Source: an uncultured Sulfurovum sp.
GTDB lineage: Bacteria; Campylobacterota; Campylobacteria; Campylobacterales; Sulfurovaceae
Length of the DNA stretch: 8,169 nucleotides
NCBI GenBank assembly: GCA_902727905.1
Contig: CACVAR010000077.1
Span: forward strand, 1-8,169
Direction: 5' to 3'
In this document: positions 5,773 through 8,169 of the stretch, one piece after another
Layout: the number at the start of each line of letters is the position of its first letter
Numbering within the stretch: position 1 is the first letter of the stretch
Translations under genes and position numbers: made by a program
Notes under the pieces: model-generated
The model's database searches: none
Told to the model about the DNA's origin: nothing
Seen by the model: the letters and a program-made list of their open reading frames with translations, nothing else

Positions 5773-6764
5773 TTTTTAACTTTTCTATACCACTTAACAA
5801 ACTCCCCTATCCCATCAACCAACTTAGTCTCAGGCTTATACCCAAAATCATTCATTAATCCAGAGACATCAGCATACGTAGAGACGACATCACCATCTTG
5901 CATGGGCATATAATTTTTTTTTGCCTTTTTCCCAAGAGCATTTTCTAATGTCTCTATAAACTCCATTAAACTCAGTGGAGCATTATTTCCAATATTATAA
6001 ACAGCAAAATCTGATGGATTGTCTATAACCTTTATAATGCCTTCTACAATATCATCAATATACGTAAAGTCTCTACTCATTTTCCCATGGTTAAATACAT
6101 TAATAGCTCTATCATTACTAATTGCATCTGTAAAAAGCATGGGTGCCATATCTGGTCTTCCCCATGGTCCATAAACGGTAAAAAACCTTAGCCCTGTTGT
6201 CTGAATATTATATAAATGACTATAAGTATGTGCCATCAGTTCATTGGACTTTTTAGTAGCAGCATAAAGACTTACTGGTGTATCTGTTTTGTCTGTTGTT
6301 TTAAACGGTTGAGACTTATTTAACCCATATACTGAAGAGCTTGATGCATAAGAAAGATTCTTAACATCATAGTTTCTACATGCTTCCAATATATTCATAA
6401 AGCCTACAACATTTGACTGTATGTACGCATGAGGGTTTTCAATGGAGTATCTAACGCCAGCTTGTGCAGCAAGATTACAAACTGCATCAAATTTTTCAGC
6501 TTCAAACAACTTATTCATTGTCTCAGCGTCTTCAAGATTCGCTTTTATAAACTTATGTTTCGGGTAAATACTTGAGCTAACTATTTTATTTTTTTCAAGT
6601 TCATCTCTATCTATACCTAATTCATTTAAACGTGCATACTTTAAATTAACATCATAATAATCATTAATATTATCTAATCCAAGAACTTCATCACCACGTT
6701 CAAGTAACTTCTTTGCTAAATGATATCCTATAAAACCTGCTGTCCCTGTTACTAATATCTTCAT
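5769..6764 (-). CDS. UDP-glucuronate 4-epimerase (extended SDR family)
   Basis: This 331-residue NAD-dependent epimerase most likely converts UDP-glucuronate to UDP-galacturonate. The NAD-binding glycines are G7, G10 and G13 (GTAGFIG). NLAAQAGVRYSIENP (97-111) is the signature of the UDP-glucuronate/UDP-galacturonate epimerase group. SSSS (141-144) and Tyr167-xxx-Lys171 form the catalytic triad region. RFFTVYGPWGRPDMA (193-207) is diagnostic for this subgroup, and RDFTYIDDI (231-239) is the usual SDR epimerase motif. A Campylobacterota-type insertion around residues 44-70 follows the first strand. By my recollection the homologues are near 350 residues and have a stretch of about 18-20 residues before the VYNIGN motif; here NPSDFAVYNIGN runs straight through. 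The gene sits 9 bases after ugd, which makes its substrate, and overlaps the next gene by 4 bases. Symbols such as lspL, cap1J or uge are used for relatives; I leave it unnamed. Confidence 0.9.
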   Translation of the reverse strand: MKILVTGTAGFIGYHLAKKLLERGDEVLGLDNINDYYDVNLKYARLNELGIDRDELEKNKIVSSSIYPKHKFIKANLEDAETMNKLFEAEKFDAVCNLAAQAGVRYSIENPHAYIQSNVVGFMNILEACRNYDVKNLSYASSSSVYGLNKSQPFKTTDKTDTPVSLYAATKKSNELMAHTYSHLYNIQTTGLRFFTVYGPWGRPDMAPMLFTDAISNDRAINVFNHGKMSRDFTYIDDIVEGIIKVIDNPSDFAVYNIGNNAPLSLMEFIETLENALGKKAKKNYMPMQDGDVVSTYADVSGLMNDFGYKPETKLVDGIGEFVKWYRKVKK

Positions 6765-6771
6765 ATGTACT

Positions 6772-6775
6772 TCCT
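6772..6775 (-). promoter_or_regulatory. Ribosome binding site of the uronate epimerase overlapping the ugd stop
   Basis: The minus strand reads AGGA within TTAGGAAG, overlapping the TAG stop of ugd (6774-6776) and ending 7 bases before the epimerase ATG at 6764. The arrangement suggests translational coupling of the two consecutive pathway enzymes. Confidence 0.6.
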
Positions 6776-7943
6776 AACTATCACTGTTAAATATATCTCT
6801 CGTATATACTTTTTCTTTTACGTCTTCTAAAATCTCTTCAAATCTATTAGCAATGATTACATCACTTTTATTTTTAAATTCTGCTAAACCTTTCATAATT
6901 TTTGAATGAAAAAACTCTTCTTCATCCATAGCAGGTTCATAAATAATAACTTCAATCCCCTTAGCCTTAATTCTTTTCATAATTCCTTGAATAGCAGAAG
7001 CTCTAAAGTTATCAGATCCACTTTTCATAACCAAACGATAAATCCCCACAACAGAAGGATTTTTAGCAATTACACTATCAGCAATAAAATCTTTTCGTGT
7101 TGAGTTAGAATCTACAATGGCCCCAATAATGTTAGAGGGTACATCTTGATAGTTTGCTCTCAATTGCTTTGTATCTTTTGGTAGACAGTACCCACCATAG
7201 CCAAAAGATGGGTTATTATAATGATTTCCAATTCTTGGATCCAATCCAACACCTTCAATAATTTGTTTTGAATCTAAACCATGTGACTGCGCATAAGAAT
7301 CTAACTCATTAAAATAAGCCACTCTCATGGCTAAATAAGTATTTGAAAAAAGTTTTACAGCTTCTGCTTCTGTAGAGTTTGTCAGTAAAATATCTATATT
7401 TTTTTTTAAAGCACCCTCAGCTAAAAGATTTGCAAATTTTTGTGCTCGTTCACTTTCTTCTCCAACAATAATCCTACTTGGATGTAAATTATCATATAAG
7501 GCAGAGCCCTCTCTTAAAAATTCTGGTGAAAAAATAATATTTGTTGTCTTAAACATCTCATTTACAGATTTTGTATACCCCACAGGAACTGTTGATTTAA
7601 TAATCATGGTTGCTTCTGGATTAATCTCTAAAACATCTTTTATAACTATTTCAACCAGTTTCGTATTAAAGTAATTCGTCTCAGGGTCATAATCTGTAGG
7701 GGTGGAAATAATAATATACTCAGCATCTTTATATGCTTCTTTTTTATCAAGTGTAGCTTTAAAATTTAAATCTTTATTTTGTAAATATTCACTAATTTCT
7801 TTATCTTCAATAGGTGAAACTTTATTATTAATCATTTCAACTTTTTCAGGAATAATATCTAAAGCGACTACTTCATTGTTCTGTGCAAGAAGAACTCCAT
7901 TTGAAAGTCCTACGTAACCTGTTCCTGCTATGGCTATTTTCAT
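6774..7943 (-). CDS. ugd: UDP-glucose 6-dehydrogenase
   Basis: This 389-residue cytoplasmic enzyme oxidises UDP-glucose to UDP-glucuronate with two NAD+. The N-terminal Rossmann motif G-x-G-Y-V-G-L spans residues 7-13 (GTGYVGL). The TPTDYDPETNYFN segment (81-93), the KSTVPVG motif (116-122) and SPEFLREG (139-146) follow. The catalytic nucleophile is Cys253 in GYGGYCLPKDTKQL (248-261), with the partner Asp257 and the conserved Lys197/Asn201 of the central helix. The C-terminal UDP-binding domain carries MKSGSDNFRAS (306-316). The length matches the short Ugd form of enteric bacteria (about 388 residues), and from memory the protein is strikingly close to E. coli Ugd, including the C-terminal KVYTRD. 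The ATG start has a good AGGAG 10 bases upstream. The next gene begins 9 bases after the stop, and its Shine-Dalgarno overlaps the TAG. The product feeds the downstream 4-epimerase and any glucuronate-containing polysaccharide. Confidence 0.97.
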   Translation of the reverse strand: MKIAIAGTGYVGLSNGVLLAQNNEVVALDIIPEKVEMINNKVSPIEDKEISEYLQNKDLNFKATLDKKEAYKDAEYIIISTPTDYDPETNYFNTKLVEIVIKDVLEINPEATMIIKSTVPVGYTKSVNEMFKTTNIIFSPEFLREGSALYDNLHPSRIIVGEESERAQKFANLLAEGALKKNIDILLTNSTEAEAVKLFSNTYLAMRVAYFNELDSYAQSHGLDSKQIIEGVGLDPRIGNHYNNPSFGYGGYCLPKDTKQLRANYQDVPSNIIGAIVDSNSTRKDFIADSVIAKNPSVVGIYRLVMKSGSDNFRASAIQGIMKRIKAKGIEVIIYEPAMDEEEFFHSKIMKGLAEFKNKSDVIIANRFEEILEDVKEKVYTRDIFNSDS

Positions 7944-7953
7944 TTTAACTTAA

Positions 7954-7958
7954 CTCCT
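7954..7958 (-). promoter_or_regulatory. Ribosome binding site for ugd
   Basis: The minus strand reads AGGAG here, ending 10 bases before the ATG at 7943. It is the only strong Shine-Dalgarno match in the 55-base galE-ugd gap and supports the chosen ugd start. The rest of the gap is AT-rich and holds no clear hairpin. Confidence 0.7.
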
Positions 7959-7998
7959 AACTATAATTTATTATTAAAACTAATATTAATATAAGAGT

Positions 7999-8169
7999 TT
8001 ATCTAAATCCCGATGGATTATTACTTTGCCATTGCCAACCATCTGCACACATCTCTTCAATACCAAGCTTGGCTTCCCAACCTAAAACCTCTTTTGCATA
8101 AGAAGGATCTGCAAAACAAGTAGCTATGTCCCCTGCTCTTCTTGGAGCTATTCGGTACGGTACTTCTTT
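7999..8169 (-). CDS. galE: UDP-glucose 4-epimerase, C-terminal fragment (5' end beyond window)
   Basis: This is the last 56 codons and TAA stop of a gene that enters from the right edge. GalE interconverts UDP-glucose and UDP-galactose in the cytoplasm using bound NAD. The fragment begins KEVPYRIAPRRAGDIA and continues with FADPSYAKEVLGW, then WQWQSNNPSGF just before the stop. This is the characteristic end of bacterial GalE: the (V)PY-x-I-x-PRR-GDI segment that helps bind the nucleotide, the ADP-x-x-A-x-x-LGW helix, and the terminal W-x-WQ-x-NP-x-G(F/Y). The catalytic YxxxK and the Rossmann glycine motif lie outside the window and cannot be checked. It is followed after 55 bases by ugd on the same strand, consistent with a nucleotide-sugar operon. 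GalE and UDP-GlcNAc-type 4-epimerases share this tail, so exact substrate range is uncertain. Confidence 0.9.
   Translation of the reverse strand, partial: KEVPYRIAPRRAGDIATCFADPSYAKEVLGWEAKLGIEEMCADGWQWQSNNPSGFR

Noticed and set aside
6906..7103. Plus-strand ORF of 65 codons inside ugd
   Set aside because: It is antisense to the conserved C-terminal domain of ugd; composition reflects the complementary strand only.
7702..7917. Plus-strand ORF of 71 codons inside ugd
   Set aside because: It is antisense to the Rossmann domain of ugd. Its Ser/Leu/Ile-rich translation is what the complement of an AT-rich gene gives.

Overview
The window is AT-rich, and every gene I can support lies on the minus strand, so transcription runs from high to low coordinates. 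It reads as one polysaccharide biosynthesis and export locus followed by the start of a type II secretion (T2SS) cluster. I infer a Campylobacterota member (Sulfurimonas/Sulfurovum/Arcobacter-like). The reasons are the base composition, the lysine- and isoleucine-rich proteins, the Kps-type export genes in the order M-T-E-D (the order I recall from Campylobacter), and the Campylobacterota flavour of the uronate epimerase. The genus cannot be fixed from this window.

Region 1 (8169 to 5769), nucleotide-sugar supply: the C-terminal end of a UDP-glucose 4-epimerase (galE, cut by the window edge), UDP-glucose 6-dehydrogenase (ugd), and a UDP-glucuronate 4-epimerase. Together they would supply UDP-galactose, UDP-glucuronate and UDP-galacturonate, which points to an acidic, uronate-containing surface polysaccharide. 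No glycosyltransferase lies in the window.

Region 2 (5772 to 5002): an RlpA-type peptidoglycan lytic transglycosylase with a signal peptide and a probable SPOR-like tail. It is joined to the epimerase by a 4-base GTGA overlap.

Region 3 (4937 to 562), ABC-transporter-dependent export: KpsM (permease), KpsT (ATPase), a 57-residue probable lipoprotein, KpsE (inner-membrane co-polymerase/adaptor) and KpsD (periplasmic/outer-membrane export protein). M and T overlap by ATGA, and T, the lipoprotein, E and D are separated by only 13, 10 and 1 bases, so this is surely one transcription unit. kpsF, kpsC and kpsS are not in the window. The small lipoprotein is the least described part.

Region 4 (473 to 1), T2SS: the major pseudopilin GspG, preceded by a good candidate extended -10 promoter in an 88-base gap. 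The first 18 codons of a following gene, probably the GspE-type ATPase, run off the left edge.

No gene-free stretch exceeds 300 bases. The largest gaps are 88, 64 and 55 bases. I saw no RNA genes, insertion sequences, CRISPR arrays or convincing intrinsic terminators. Domain positions come from reading the translations, not from a database search.
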